Shown: positions 7,538 to 15,178 of the stretch, one piece after another
How the letters are laid out: each line of letters begins with the position of its first letter
Numbering within the stretch: the first letter of the stretch is position 1
Assembly (NCBI RefSeq): GCF_900176005.1
Contig: NZ_LT838272.1
Coordinates: 1,507,587 to 1,571,586 of the forward strand
DNA length: 64,000 bases
Direction: 5' to 3'
DNA from: Thermanaeromonas toyohensis ToBE
GTDB lineage: Bacteria > Bacillota > DSM-521 > Neomoorellales > Neomoorellaceae
Made by a program: the position numbers and the translations under genes
The notes under the pieces: generated by a model
Databases searched by the model: none
Seen by the model: the letters and a program-made list of their open reading frames with translations, nothing else
Told to the model about the DNA's origin: nothing

Positions 7538-9478
7538 ATGCGTAGAAAAGCCTTTTTCGGGGCTTTTCTCTTTTTGTCCTTTTTTCTGTTGCTTATGACG
7601 GTGACCCCAGCCTTGGCTTTTGAGGGAGGGGGCGGGGCAAGTCAAGGCGACCCCCGCGACAGCCGGGCACCGCGGAGCGAGGAGGGCGTCACCTGGTACG
7701 TCCGCGCGGTGCCGGTACTCCTGTACAACCCCGGCTCCCTGGAGATAACCAAAGGCCAGGGAGCATGGCCTCTGGCACTTAAGTTCAGGGACGTGGACCT
7801 GGTGTGGGGCGAGCTCTGGACCAAGCCGGGATGGGCCAGAGAAGAGACGCGCTTCGGCCTGAACCAGCTTTACATCCCCATCGACCCCGGGATGAGTCCG
7901 GCTCCTCCTTCCGGCGACAAGGAGATCCTTGTGCCAGCGGGGGGCTTGGAAGAATACCAGGAAAAACTGTCGCAGTGGGTCCACATTAGGCCGCAGGTGA
8001 GAGTCATAGAGGGCGGGACCGTCTGGGCCTCGGACGCGTCCAGCGCGTTCTACGTTTCGGTGCCGCTCCCCTCGCGTGAAGACTTCCTGGCGCAGGCCGC
8101 AGGCATGAATGAGGCGCTGGCCGAGAAGTGGAAGGTTTATTTGGCCAGCGACGACCCGAACGCTGATAACGGCCGGATCCCGTCTGCGGACGGGAGCAAC
8201 AGGAAGTACTACCGCGCCCTGGACGCCTTCAAGCGGGGTGCGACCTACTACTACCACCTGCTCCTGAACCCCGGGCCGCAGTCGGGGAACTGGGCGGTGG
8301 CCGCGGAGATAACCCCTTACTACGACGAACCCTCTCCCGACGGGAAGGGGTTCTACCGTGGCAAGGACTGGGCGCAGCATCTGGAAACCAGCCCCGGGAT
8401 GGTCCCGGGCTTTATCGGGGCTATCACGCCCTGGGCCAACCTTAAGCTGGAAGGGCCTACCGAGGTGGTGGGTGTTCCAGGCGAAGAAAAGGAGGCCCAA
8501 TTTACAGTCACGTGCGAATATAGTTATCCGTTGAACTTTAATGTAGGGACTATGCGTGAAGGCGAGCAGGCGTACACGAAAGTAAGGGAAGGGCTACAGG
8601 TGCCTGCGTGGGGGAAGGTGCCGGTCACCCTTAAGTTCAAGATAGAGGACAGGCCTTATAGGGTGCGGGTCGGTATTTTTTCGCTAGGCGTGTTTGAAGA
8701 AGATTATAAGGACAATGATGTTGATGTGGTGGTGAAGCCGGTCCCGCCGGACTTCTACGCCAGGATAGAGCCCGACCGCGCGGAAGGCGAACCTGGGGAG
8801 GAAGTGTCGTTTACGGTTACCTATGGTCTCAAACCTGAGTACCCCGTACCGTGGAAGGGGCTCCTAAGGGCATTCCACGTAGCTGGTGGTGAGCATCCTG
8901 TTGCTTTAGAACCCCTGGACGGTGCACCTGACCCGGGCGGTCCGGTGGAGTTTCAGCCAGGGCAGGAGTACCGGTACAGGGTGAGGGTGCATGTACAGGA
9001 GAGCGCGAGCGAAGTGGTAGCGAAGGTCAACCCGGTGGACACTTCTGAGGATGCGGACTGGAGCGACAACAGGGCGGTTGCCAGGGTGGAGCCGGTATAT
9101 CCCTGCACGGACATATCGGTGGAAGTATGGGCTGACGAGGTAGGGGTGGACAGCGGCGGCAGCGTGACGGTATTTGTGGTGGTCAGACGGGGCTACGACG
9201 GTCCCAGCCGTGAGGTTCCGGTTGATGTGAAGCTGACTTCCGGTGCGGGGGGCACCAAGACGTGGGTGCTGAGCCTCCCGAAAGGGGGTAAGGCGTCCCT
9301 GGAGGCCACTTATACTTTGACGGGGAACGGGACCGTGGTGTTCACCGGTGAGGCGTGGCCGCGGGGAGTGGAGGACTGCGTACCGGGGAACAACCGCGGC
9401 AGGGTCAGCGTGACGGTGGAGGAGCTCGACCTGCCGGAACCTGAGGACAGGGGGATATTTGTAAGACTGATAAGCTAG
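7538..9478 (+). CDS. Secreted protein with repeated CARDB-like beta domains, function unknown
   Basis: 646 aa, signal peptide at residues 1-28 (FFLLLMTVTPALAFEG). The N-terminal 300 residues do not match a family I recognise. From about residue 305 there are three or four tandem beta-sandwich segments with the pattern 'P..A.V.PGEE...FTVT' and 'DN.V..VV' (for example DYKDNDVDVVV, DWSDNRAVARVEP, GNNRGRVSVTVEEL), typical of CARDB/Ig-like adhesion modules. No transmembrane anchor or LPXTG is seen at the C-terminus. The ribosome site AAAGGAGTGG lies at 7521-7530. The gene is followed by a strong terminator and sits inside Tad cluster A, so a pilus-associated or surface role is likely but unproven. 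Confidence 0.7.
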   Translation: MRRKAFFGAFLFLSFFLLLMTVTPALAFEGGGGASQGDPRDSRAPRSEEGVTWYVRAVPVLLYNPGSLEITKGQGAWPLALKFRDVDLVWGELWTKPGWAREETRFGLNQLYIPIDPGMSPAPPSGDKEILVPAGGLEEYQEKLSQWVHIRPQVRVIEGGTVWASDASSAFYVSVPLPSREDFLAQAAGMNEALAEKWKVYLASDDPNADNGRIPSADGSNRKYYRALDAFKRGATYYYHLLLNPGPQSGNWAVAAEITPYYDEPSPDGKGFYRGKDWAQHLETSPGMVPGFIGAITPWANLKLEGPTEVVGVPGEEKEAQFTVTCEYSYPLNFNVGTMREGEQAYTKVREGLQVPAWGKVPVTLKFKIEDRPYRVRVGIFSLGVFEEDYKDNDVDVVVKPVPPDFYARIEPDRAEGEPGEEVSFTVTYGLKPEYPVPWKGLLRAFHVAGGEHPVALEPLDGAPDPGGPVEFQPGQEYRYRVRVHVQESASEVVAKVNPVDTSEDADWSDNRAVARVEPVYPCTDISVEVWADEVGVDSGGSVTVFVVVRRGYDGPSREVPVDVKLTSGAGGTKTWVLSLPKGGKASLEATYTLTGNGTVVFTGEAWPRGVEDCVPGNNRGRVSVTVEELDLPEPEDRGIFVRLIS

Positions 9479-9489
9479 AGGCCTGCCGG

Positions 9490-9531
9490 GCACGGGCCGC
9501 ACGGGGTTTCGGTTGTGCGGCCCGTGCTTAT
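9490..9531 (+). terminator. Factor-independent terminator after the secreted-protein gene
   Basis: A perfect 13-bp stem: GCACGGGCCGCAC (9490-9502) pairs with GTGCGGCCCGTGC (9515-9527) across a 12-nt loop, followed by a modest T-rich tail TTATCTT. It lies between the 646-aa protein gene and tadC, so it may reduce rather than stop read-through. Confidence 0.75.
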
Positions 9532-9560
9532 CTTAATTGAAAGGAGGTAGGACAACTGGG

Positions 9561-10448
9561 ATGGCTGATGCGGCTTTCTTTGCGGGGATACTGACTGCAG
9601 GTGCGGTTTTTCTCGGGGGTGCCTATCTTGACGCGCGGGTCAGGGGCAGGTTTTCTCTGGCGAAGCTGTCCGTGGAACGGTTGCAGAGTAGTGTATCGGA
9701 GAGCAGGAGTGCTGCGGTGTCCTTCCTGGCTCACACCTTTGGGCCAGCCGTGCTGGTGGTGTTCCCAGATGACGTGAGGCTCAGGACCAGGCAACGGCTT
9801 ATTCAGGCTGGAATTTACCACATGGATGCCGCCGACTTTTTGGCGCTGAAGCTGGCCGGGTTGCTGGGTATGGTTCTGTTTGTAGTGACCCTAGCGGTAG
9901 TTTCGGGCCGGTCCCCTGCGTGGAGCGTCCTGTCGTCGGGTATTGGGTACGTTTTGCCCGAGGTGTGGCTGGACGCCCGGCTCAAGCGAAGGCGTGCGGA
10001 GATAGAAAAGGCGGCCCCGGATTTTGCCGTGCTGTTGTCCGCCGTTTTGGCCGCCGGTGGCGTGGGGATAAACGAGGCGCTTAAGGAGGTCGGCGAGAGG
10101 ATAGGCGGAGAGCTGGGGTTGGAAGTGAAGCGTACGTTTATTGAAATAGCGTCCGGCAAACGCCGGGGTGAGGCCCTGGAAGCGATGGCGGAAAGGTGCG
10201 GTGTGGCGGAAATTTCAGAAGTGGTGCGGTGCATACGCTCAGCCGAGCGGTTCGGTGTCCCCATAGCTGAGGCGTTGCGGGATATGGCGGCTCAGGTGTA
10301 CCAGATGCGGAGGGCTCGGGCCGAAGAAAAGCTGGGAAGGGCGCAGGTGGCAGTGATTGTTCCCATGATGCTGTTTTTTATTCTGCCGCTGCTTTTGATG
10401 CTCTTTTTCCCGGCGATTGTCAAGTTATCCGTTGTACTACACACATAG
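9561..10448 (+). CDS. tadC: TadC inner-membrane platform protein (copy 1)
   Basis: Second T2SSF-type platform protein of the Tad machine, 295 aa from ATG 9561. An upstream in-frame TTG at 9537 overlaps the ribosome site AAGGAGG (9541-9547) and is rejected. Helix at residues 5-25, paired helices about 90-135, then the cytoplasmic T2SSF domain with PDFAVLLSAVLAAGGVGINE and GVPIAEALRDMAAQVYQMRR, and a hydrophobic C-terminus (MMLFFILPLLLMLFFPAIV). Length and order match TadC. The Flp pilin gene follows within 30 bp. Confidence 0.88.
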   Translation: MADAAFFAGILTAGAVFLGGAYLDARVRGRFSLAKLSVERLQSSVSESRSAAVSFLAHTFGPAVLVVFPDDVRLRTRQRLIQAGIYHMDAADFLALKLAGLLGMVLFVVTLAVVSGRSPAWSVLSSGIGYVLPEVWLDARLKRRRAEIEKAAPDFAVLLSAVLAAGGVGINEALKEVGERIGGELGLEVKRTFIEIASGKRRGEALEAMAERCGVAEISEVVRCIRSAERFGVPIAEALRDMAAQVYQMRRARAEEKLGRAQVAVIVPMMLFFILPLLLMLFFPAIVKLSVVLHT

Positions 10449-10475
10449 ATGGTTGCGGAAAGGAGGTGAACTCCG

Positions 10476-10640
10476 GTGCTGGGACAGGTGAGGTGGAAGG
10501 TACGGGGAATGACTATGGTTGAATACGCACTGCTCGGTGTAGGCATTGCTATTTTCGTGTTTGGAATGGTCATGGCGTTGGGAGGCAAACTAAATGAAGT
10601 GTTTCAAACGATAATAAACAAGCTCAGCCAGCTCCGTTAA
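10476..10640 (+). CDS. flp: Flp/Fap-type pilin (54 aa)
   Basis: Small major-pilin candidate: starts GTG 10476, reads MLGQVRWKVRG and then the Flp signature MTMVEYALLGVGIAI with the conserved Glu-Tyr pair, followed by one long hydrophobic helix and a short hydrophilic tail ending NKLSQLR. The prepilin peptidase would cut after Gly11, leaving Glu at mature position 5. The ribosome site AAAGGAGGTG (10460-10468) is strong, and a terminator begins about 20 bp after the stop. The length, motif and position at the end of the tadC unit support this call. The gene is below the size limit of many gene finders. Confidence 0.87.
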   Translation: MLGQVRWKVRGMTMVEYALLGVGIAIFVFGMVMALGGKLNEVFQTIINKLSQLR

Positions 10641-10660
10641 GAGGTGAGTTTACTATTGGA

Positions 10661-10693
10661 AAGCGCACCTGTTGTTCGCGGGTGCGCTTTTTT
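10661..10693 (+). terminator. Terminator after flp (end of Tad cluster A)
   Basis: Stem AAGCGCACC (10661-10669) with GGTGCGCTT (10681-10689), 11-nt loop, then a run of six T. A classical factor-independent terminator closing the tadC-flp unit. Confidence 0.9.
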
Positions 10694-11393
10694 GTTGGCC
10701 TGCTAGCCTCAGCGTAGACCAGCAGGTGCGTGTGCTTCCTAGCAGGGACTTGCCTTTTCAGGGTAATGGACGATGAGGCGAGCCCGCGCGGTAGAAAATA
10801 GCGGTTTTCCGGCGTGGCTGTTTCAGTCTCCTGTGTCTCGTCGCACGAGGAGTCATCGCACCCCGATGTCACTGGATCGGAGGGGATAATCGTTGCTCTG
10901 TTTCACTTTTGGTACCAGATTCTATCAAAAGATAGCAACCCGGCAACAAAGCAGGCCCGAAGTTCACGCTCTCCGAGAGGCCGGGTTATATCCCCACCTG
11001 TACGGCTGGCAAAACAGGTGGACCGCGGCTTCTGGAGTCCCGCCCGAAACAGTCGCACACGTGCCCCCAGGGGCATCAACCGGCAGCCCGAAGGCCACCG
11101 TCCTCCCCAGTGAACACGTGCCTTCCAAACGGCGGAGTGGTCCGAACGCCCGCCTGCAGGGCTCCCACCCGGAGAGGATTTAGGAAAGGTTGGCACCACT
11201 GCCAGCGTGCCGCTGCGCATGCACTCCCAGCAGGGCACCCGGCGGTGCTCAGGGCCCTTAAAGGCCCCTCATCGTTAAAGCCTGCCTTCGCGTGCGCCCA
11301 CCGCCAGCCAGCACACGTTCCACCAGCACTTTCTCCCGCCGGGCCTCCCCTACCTCCCACGCCCCGTGGACACCCGGGGCAGAACAAATACTG
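10694..11393 (-). other. Non-coding stretch downstream of tnpB; holds the IS607 right end and a candidate guide RNA
   Basis: About 700 bp with no convincing gene on either strand. It lies 3' of tnpB on the minus strand, the place where TnpB-associated guide (omega/reRNA) scaffolds and the element end are found in characterised IS elements. I can see short inverted repeats (CCTGCT at 10699-10704 with AGCAGG at 10721-10726; CTATC at 10922-10926 with GATAG at 10931-10935) but no diagnostic boundary. IS607 elements lack terminal inverted repeats, so the right end cannot be fixed by eye. Confidence 0.35.
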
Positions 11394-12824
11394 TTAAACT
11401 GCGTTCTTTTCGTAATAGCGGCGCAGGAGTATTTCTTTGACCTCCCTGTAAGGCGTGTACCTCGTTATCTCTTCATCGTGCAGCCTGCCCTTCACGTTTA
11501 TGGCATTGACCTGGTCCGCATCAGCTGTAAAGCCGCACTTGCGGCACTTGAAAACGTCCCCGTCCCGGTTCAGCGGGTCCACCCAGTGGCACACCGGGCA
11601 CTCCTGGCTGGCATAGGCCGCATTCACCGGACCCGGGTCCGCCACCGAGTTAACGTAGCTCTTGTATTCCAGGTGCTCTTTAGTTATGCGGCGCATCCAC
11701 AGACTGACCTTCCTGGAAAGACCTTTGCTCTTCGCCTTGCCACGCAGGTGCGACAGGTCTTCGTAGGCTATCACCTTGGGCCTGCGCACCTTAAAGAGCT
11801 CATTGAAGGCACGGTTGATCTCGTTCTCGCACCTGCGCCTGTACTTCCCGTGCTTCCTCCTCTGCTTGGCAAAGCCCAGGTTGTTCTTCCTTATGCGCCG
11901 CGCCCTTGCCGGGTCCTCTTCCAGGTACCTCCGGTAGAGCGCCCACAGCTTCTGTCGCTTCCTTCCCTTGTCCAGTATGCAGTCCGACATCTCCTGGAGG
12001 GCTACGCCGTACTCCGGCCGGTACTTCCTGCCAGCGTCGTCGGTAAACACTTCCGTTATGCCCAAGTCTATGCCCACTTCTTCCTCTCCGGGAGGGTACA
12101 CCCGCGGGTCCCGGCTTATGTGTACTTCTACCGCCCGCTCATCGGGCAAAAGCACTATCCTCAGGTTGCCATCTACCGCATGTATTCCCGCCAGCGGGAC
12201 GACCACCCGCTCCCCGGGAGTAAGGGTGGCCACGGCTATGTACTGCCGGTCTTCCGTGCTGAAGACCCGGTACATCTGCTGGTCCACCGCAAAGCTCCGC
12301 GCCTTCCTCACCCGGGGCCTCCTCCCCAAAACACGCCGGAAAACACGCCTGAGGTATTTCCGCACCCTGCTCCTCCCGGAGGCGTCCAGGTCTATGTTCT
12401 CCCCCGTCACGTCCTCCCCGGTGAAAATAGCCTGTATCCTTCTCCAGTCACGGCCCCCCTTCGGGGGCTTGTACAGCAGCCAGAAGGCATAGTGCTTCTC
12501 TTCCCCCGTGAGCCCTTCATGACGGGCGACCAGGTCCTTTACCGCCTCTATGGCGGCCTCCCACTGCCTCTCGAGTGTGTAGAGGGCGTCCTCCAGCGCA
12601 AGCTTCCACATGCGGGCCTGCAGCCCGAACGGGCTGGTAAAGCCGCGGGAAACCAGCTCATCACGGAGGGAGCGCTTGTCCCCGAGATAGTGCAGGTATT
12701 TGATATGCGCGTACTCCACCAGAAAGGCGTCCTTCTGCCGGGCATACGCCTCAGCGGTCTCCACCAGCTTCGCCCACTTACCGCTGTTCAGGGGCAGGCT
12801 CTTCTGCCTTACGGTCCGCTGCAC
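11394..12824 (-). CDS. tnpB: TnpB RNA-guided nuclease of an IS607-type element
   Basis: 476-aa TnpB, ancestor-type relative of Cas12. The N-terminal wedge/REC-like region (1-250) precedes a RuvC domain with EVGIDLGITEVF (catalytic Asp near residue 277), VIAYEDLSHLRG (catalytic Glu) and DADQVNAINVKGR (third catalytic Asp), interrupted by a zinc finger CPVC...CRKC. All three catalytic acids appear present, so the nuclease could be active. It overlaps the upstream recombinase gene by 47 bp, as is common in IS607. It is longer than the compact 400-aa type because of an N-terminal extension. The 3' flank would encode its guide RNA. Confidence 0.9.
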   Translation of the reverse strand: MQRTVRQKSLPLNSGKWAKLVETAEAYARQKDAFLVEYAHIKYLHYLGDKRSLRDELVSRGFTSPFGLQARMWKLALEDALYTLERQWEAAIEAVKDLVARHEGLTGEEKHYAFWLLYKPPKGGRDWRRIQAIFTGEDVTGENIDLDASGRSRVRKYLRRVFRRVLGRRPRVRKARSFAVDQQMYRVFSTEDRQYIAVATLTPGERVVVPLAGIHAVDGNLRIVLLPDERAVEVHISRDPRVYPPGEEEVGIDLGITEVFTDDAGRKYRPEYGVALQEMSDCILDKGRKRQKLWALYRRYLEEDPARARRIRKNNLGFAKQRRKHGKYRRRCENEINRAFNELFKVRRPKVIAYEDLSHLRGKAKSKGLSRKVSLWMRRITKEHLEYKSYVNSVADPGPVNAAYASQECPVCHWVDPLNRDGDVFKCRKCGFTADADQVNAINVKGRLHDEEITRYTPYREVKEILLRRYYEKNAV

Positions 12825-13437
12825 CAGCTATCGCCTCCCGCACCTTTTTTACCAGCTTGCGTGCCTTGTAAGTCCGCTGGCCGTAAAGCTTGGCCGCAAA
12901 GTGCTGCACAATGCTTATAAGGTCTTCTGCTAACTCCTGTGCCGGGGACGCGTCCTCCGCCCGGTTGACTACCAGTATCTCGCAGCCGAACTTGGCAAAC
13001 AGGTCTTCGAAAAACTCAAACCCAAACCGCACCAAACGGTCCTTATAGGCAACGATAACAGTCTTGACTTCTCCCCGCGTCACCATCCCGCAGAGCTTTA
13101 AAAAATTTTTGCGCCGGTAGTTGAGGGCAGAACCGACATCTGTGAGTATCTCATCGATTGGTATCCCTCTCCCGGCGGCAAATTCCTTGAGATAGTTCAG
13201 CTGGTTCTCCAGGTCGGACTTCTGCCCCGCCGAAGAAACCCTGGCGTAAAGCACAACCTTTTTGGGCTCTTCCCGCTTTTTTAAACCCAACGCGCGGTAC
13301 AGCATCTCTTCGGTGTACCGGCGCTTGCCAGTGGGCGTCCTCAGGGCCACCAGCTTGCCTTCCCGGTCCCATGCACGTAGTGTAGATACGCTTACTCCAA
13401 GTTTCTCGGCAAATTCACGGATGGTATATAGCCTCAT
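12778..13437 (-). CDS. tnpA: IS607-type serine recombinase (TnpA)
   Basis: 219-aa site-specific serine recombinase that moves the element. A MerR-like helix-turn-helix is at residues 1-50 (YTIREFAEKLGVSVSTLRAW), then the catalytic domain with VLYARVSSAGQKSDL, where the nucleophilic Ser follows 'YARVS', then DVGSALNYRRKNF and AYKDRLVRFGFEF. IS607 enzymes place the DNA-binding domain N-terminally, as here. ATG 13437 is chosen because AGGTGG lies just upstream; a GTG at 13449 would overlap that site. Its 3' end overlaps tnpB. Confidence 0.92.
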   Translation of the reverse strand: MRLYTIREFAEKLGVSVSTLRAWDREGKLVALRTPTGKRRYTEEMLYRALGLKKREEPKKVVLYARVSSAGQKSDLENQLNYLKEFAAGRGIPIDEILTDVGSALNYRRKNFLKLCGMVTRGEVKTVIVAYKDRLVRFGFEFFEDLFAKFGCEILVVNRAEDASPAQELAEDLISIVQHFAAKLYGQRTYKARKLVKKVREAIAGAADRKAEEPAPEQR

Positions 13438-13452
13438 GTGTAGCACCACCTG

Positions 13453-13486
13453 ATATCAGTGTATATCAGATAGTGCCATTTGACAA
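13453..13486 (-). promoter_or_regulatory. Candidate promoter and ATATCAG direct repeats upstream of tnpA
   Basis: On the minus strand TTGTCA (complement of 13481-13486) and TACACT (complement of 13458-13463) are separated by 17 bp, a plausible -35/-10 pair for tnpA. Two copies of ATATCAG (13453-13459 and 13463-13469) are exactly 10 bp apart, one helical turn, over the -10 region: a possible TnpA binding or element-end site. An inverted repeat GACAATA/TATTGTC (13482-13499) overlaps the -35. Confidence 0.35.
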
Positions 13487-13567
13487 TACAACTATTGTCT
13501 AATAGTTAACCCGGAAAAAACTGTTGTTACCTCCCAGGACGTAACGGATATATTCGTGGGTGCTTTA

Positions 13568-13720
13568 ATGTCGTCAGTGAAGCGCATTGTAGCGAGTGTG
13601 GTAGGATTGCTAGTTCTGCTAGCAGGCTCCATCTTGGTGTCGCGATGGTTCCAATTGGTCCTGAGCGCGCTGGTTGTTTCTGGTGCTGTATGGGTGGTCT
13701 GGATAGCTGTTCAAAAGTAG
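13568..13720 (+). CDS. Small two-helix membrane protein (50 aa)
   Basis: A short frame from ATG 13568 reads MSSVKRIVASVVGLLVLLAG and then a second hydrophobic stretch (LVLSALVVSGAVWVVWIAV), ending in a Lys. The positive-inside N-terminus and two predicted transmembrane helices look protein-like, and the frame fills the gap between the IS607 left flank and the peptidase gene. The ribosome site is weak. No family recognised. It could be the remaining head of cluster B or a chance frame. Confidence 0.4.
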   Translation: MSSVKRIVASVVGLLVLLAGSILVSRWFQLVLSALVVSGAVWVVWIAVQK

Positions 13721-13742
13721 TGAATCGGAGGGGGTATGTGGC

Positions 13743-14258
13743 GTGCAGTACGTGCTTTATGCCGCAGCCATAGTCTGCCTGGCTTGGGCCGGCTGGTCGG
13801 ACGCCAGGAGGATGGAGGTACCGGTATTACCGGTGGCAGTGCTTTTCTGTCTTGGTTTCGTAAGGGTAGCATTGTTGCGCGAATGGTATAGTCTTGCAGT
13901 ACCCCTGGTGACCGTCGTGCTGTGTGTGCCGCTTTATTTGCGCCGTGGCATGGCGGAGGGAGACTTGCTAACCATGCTGGCCCTTACGGGATGGTTTAAT
14001 GGGTCGGTGTACGCTGTGATAGTGGCGGTTAGCTTCGCTGCCGGAGCGGCATGGGGGGTTATCAGGCTGCAGCGCGCCGGGGAACTGGGCTCGTGGCTGA
14101 AGAGAGTAAGCGCAGGCGTATGGGCGGAGGTGCCGGATACAAGCGAGAATGGGTTGAAATGTCCGGCATGCGTTCCCATGGTAAGTGCGATCGCGCTGGT
14201 TGCCGGAAGCGTCATGATTGTTCGCATGCTCGGGATGGCAGTTGGCACCCAGCGTTAG
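13743..14258 (+). CDS. cpaA: CpaA/TadV-type A24 prepilin peptidase
   Basis: 171-aa polytopic membrane aspartic protease. The first catalytic Asp is in GWSDARRMEVP (Asp21) and the second in the family motif GMAEGDLLTM (Asp near 74). There are about five membrane helices and no cysteine-containing N-terminal methylase domain, as in TadV/CpaA. Expected to cleave the leaders of Flp pilins and TadE-like pseudopilins. GTG 13743 is preceded by GGAGGGGG. It stands at the head of cluster B and is followed closely by the split PilD genes, so this locus has two A24 peptidase active sites. Confidence 0.85.
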   Translation: MQYVLYAAAIVCLAWAGWSDARRMEVPVLPVAVLFCLGFVRVALLREWYSLAVPLVTVVLCVPLYLRRGMAEGDLLTMLALTGWFNGSVYAVIVAVSFAAGAAWGVIRLQRAGELGSWLKRVSAGVWAEVPDTSENGLKCPACVPMVSAIALVAGSVMIVRMLGMAVGTQR

Positions 14259-14268
14259 CGGGGTGAGG

Positions 14269-14562
14269 ATGTTGAAAGCTTTCTGGGTTGGAGTTGCATT
14301 CTTGTATGGGGCGCTCACTGGCAGCTGGCTAAACATGCTGGCGTACCGGCTAGCCCGCGGCATGTCTGTGTGGCGGCCTTCAAGATCTTTCTGTGATGGT
14401 TGTGGCAGGACAGTGGGGTTGCTGGAACTGGTGCCGATACTGGGATGGGTTGTGCTCAGGGGAAGGGCCCGCTGCTGCGGGGTGAGGATCAGCCCGGTCT
14501 ATCCTTTGAATGAGCTGGCGTGGGGGTTGCTGTTCTGTGTAATGTTAATGACACTCTGGTGA
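14269..14562 (+). CDS. Stand-alone N-terminal (methylase-type) domain of prepilin peptidase
   Basis: 97 aa equivalent to the first third of PilD/GspO: membrane helix with FLYGALTGSWLNMLAYRLAR, then the zinc-type loop CDGCGRTVGLLELVPILGW and RARCCGVRISPVYPLNELAW, ending in a helix. This is the region that carries the N-methyltransferase-associated cysteines in bifunctional prepilin peptidases. The frame stops with TGA instead of running into the peptidase domain, which is encoded separately 80 bp on. Start ATG 14269 (GTG 14263 also possible) follows the cpaA stop by 10 bp. Either a natural gene split or an old frameshift. Confidence 0.78.
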   Translation: MLKAFWVGVAFLYGALTGSWLNMLAYRLARGMSVWRPSRSFCDGCGRTVGLLELVPILGWVVLRGRARCCGVRISPVYPLNELAWGLLFCVMLMTLW

Positions 14563-14641
14563 CATTTTTCCCGAGAGGGCCCTGGCTGCGGCCACCGTAT
14601 ACCGAGAACATTGTAGCAAGATGAAGGAGGGGAAAACGGGT

Positions 14642-15178
14642 GTGGATGCTCGTTGGGCATATTTAATTGGCTGTCTCTTGCCCTCTCTGGTCGTTATCTA
14701 TACTGATGCCAGGTACTTTGAGGTCTCAGACAAAGTGGTTATGTTTATTTTGCTGTCAGGTCTCTTGTGGTCAGCGCACGCCGGGGTGCTGTCCGATGCC
14801 CTTCTGGGAGCTGGACTGGGGTTTATCTTGTTAATTGGGCCGTGCCTGATGAACCTTGCGGGCGGGGGAGACCTGAAGTATGCCGCGGCATTAGGGGTGT
14901 GGTTTGGCCCGGCTGGGCTGGTCCGCATTCTGTTTTGGGCCGCAATCCTGGGGGCTGCGTGGGGCATTTTGTTGAAGCTGCGCCGGGGCAGGTTCCGTGC
15001 GTGGCTTGTGACTTTTCTAACGGGGCTGTGGCTTAGGGTCGCCTATAACGTGAGGGGTTCAGTACTGGTGCCGGTCGTAGCGGGGACCCAGTCGAAAAAT
15101 ATACCGGCGGAAGCGGTGCCGTTTTGCGTGTTTATGGCGTTGATGGCATGGATCATCTTTTGGTGTGGGGGTGTTTAA
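14642..15178 (+). CDS. Stand-alone peptidase domain of prepilin peptidase (A24)
   Basis: 178-aa membrane protein carrying both catalytic aspartates of the A24 family: Asp in VVIYTDARYFEVSD and Asp in NLAGGGDLKYAAA. This is the part missing from the preceding gene. GTG 14642 is chosen because AAGGAGG at 14624-14630 lies upstream; an ATG at 14621 overlaps that site. The own ribosome site argues that the split is functional rather than a fresh frameshift. The 3' end overlaps cpaB2 by 14 bp. The first Asp context (YTDARYFEVSD) differs from the usual 'ID....LPD'. Confidence 0.8.
   Translation: MDARWAYLIGCLLPSLVVIYTDARYFEVSDKVVMFILLSGLLWSAHAGVLSDALLGAGLGFILLIGPCLMNLAGGGDLKYAAALGVWFGPAGLVRILFWAAILGAAWGILLKLRRGRFRAWLVTFLTGLWLRVAYNVRGSVLVPVVAGTQSKNIPAEAVPFCVFMALMAWIIFWCGGV

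Larger units (their letters stand above)
11394..13449 (-). mobile_element. IS607-type element (coding core: serine recombinase plus TnpB)
   Basis: Two overlapping minus-strand genes, tnpA (MerR-like HTH plus serine recombinase) then tnpB, are the defining arrangement of IS607-family elements. Coordinates cover only the coding core; the true ends lie somewhere in 10694-11393 and 13450-13567. The element sits between the two Tad clusters and is the only minus-strand transcription unit in the window. Confidence 0.87.

Noticed and set aside
6707-8500. Long antisense reading frame of almost 600 codons
   Set aside because: It is the mirror of the SLH and secreted-protein genes in high-GC DNA. It lacks any recognisable motif, and the + strand has signal peptides and domains.
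11292-12920. Long + strand frame of 542 codons
   Set aside because: It is antisense to tnpB, whose RuvC and zinc-finger motifs are clear on the minus strand.
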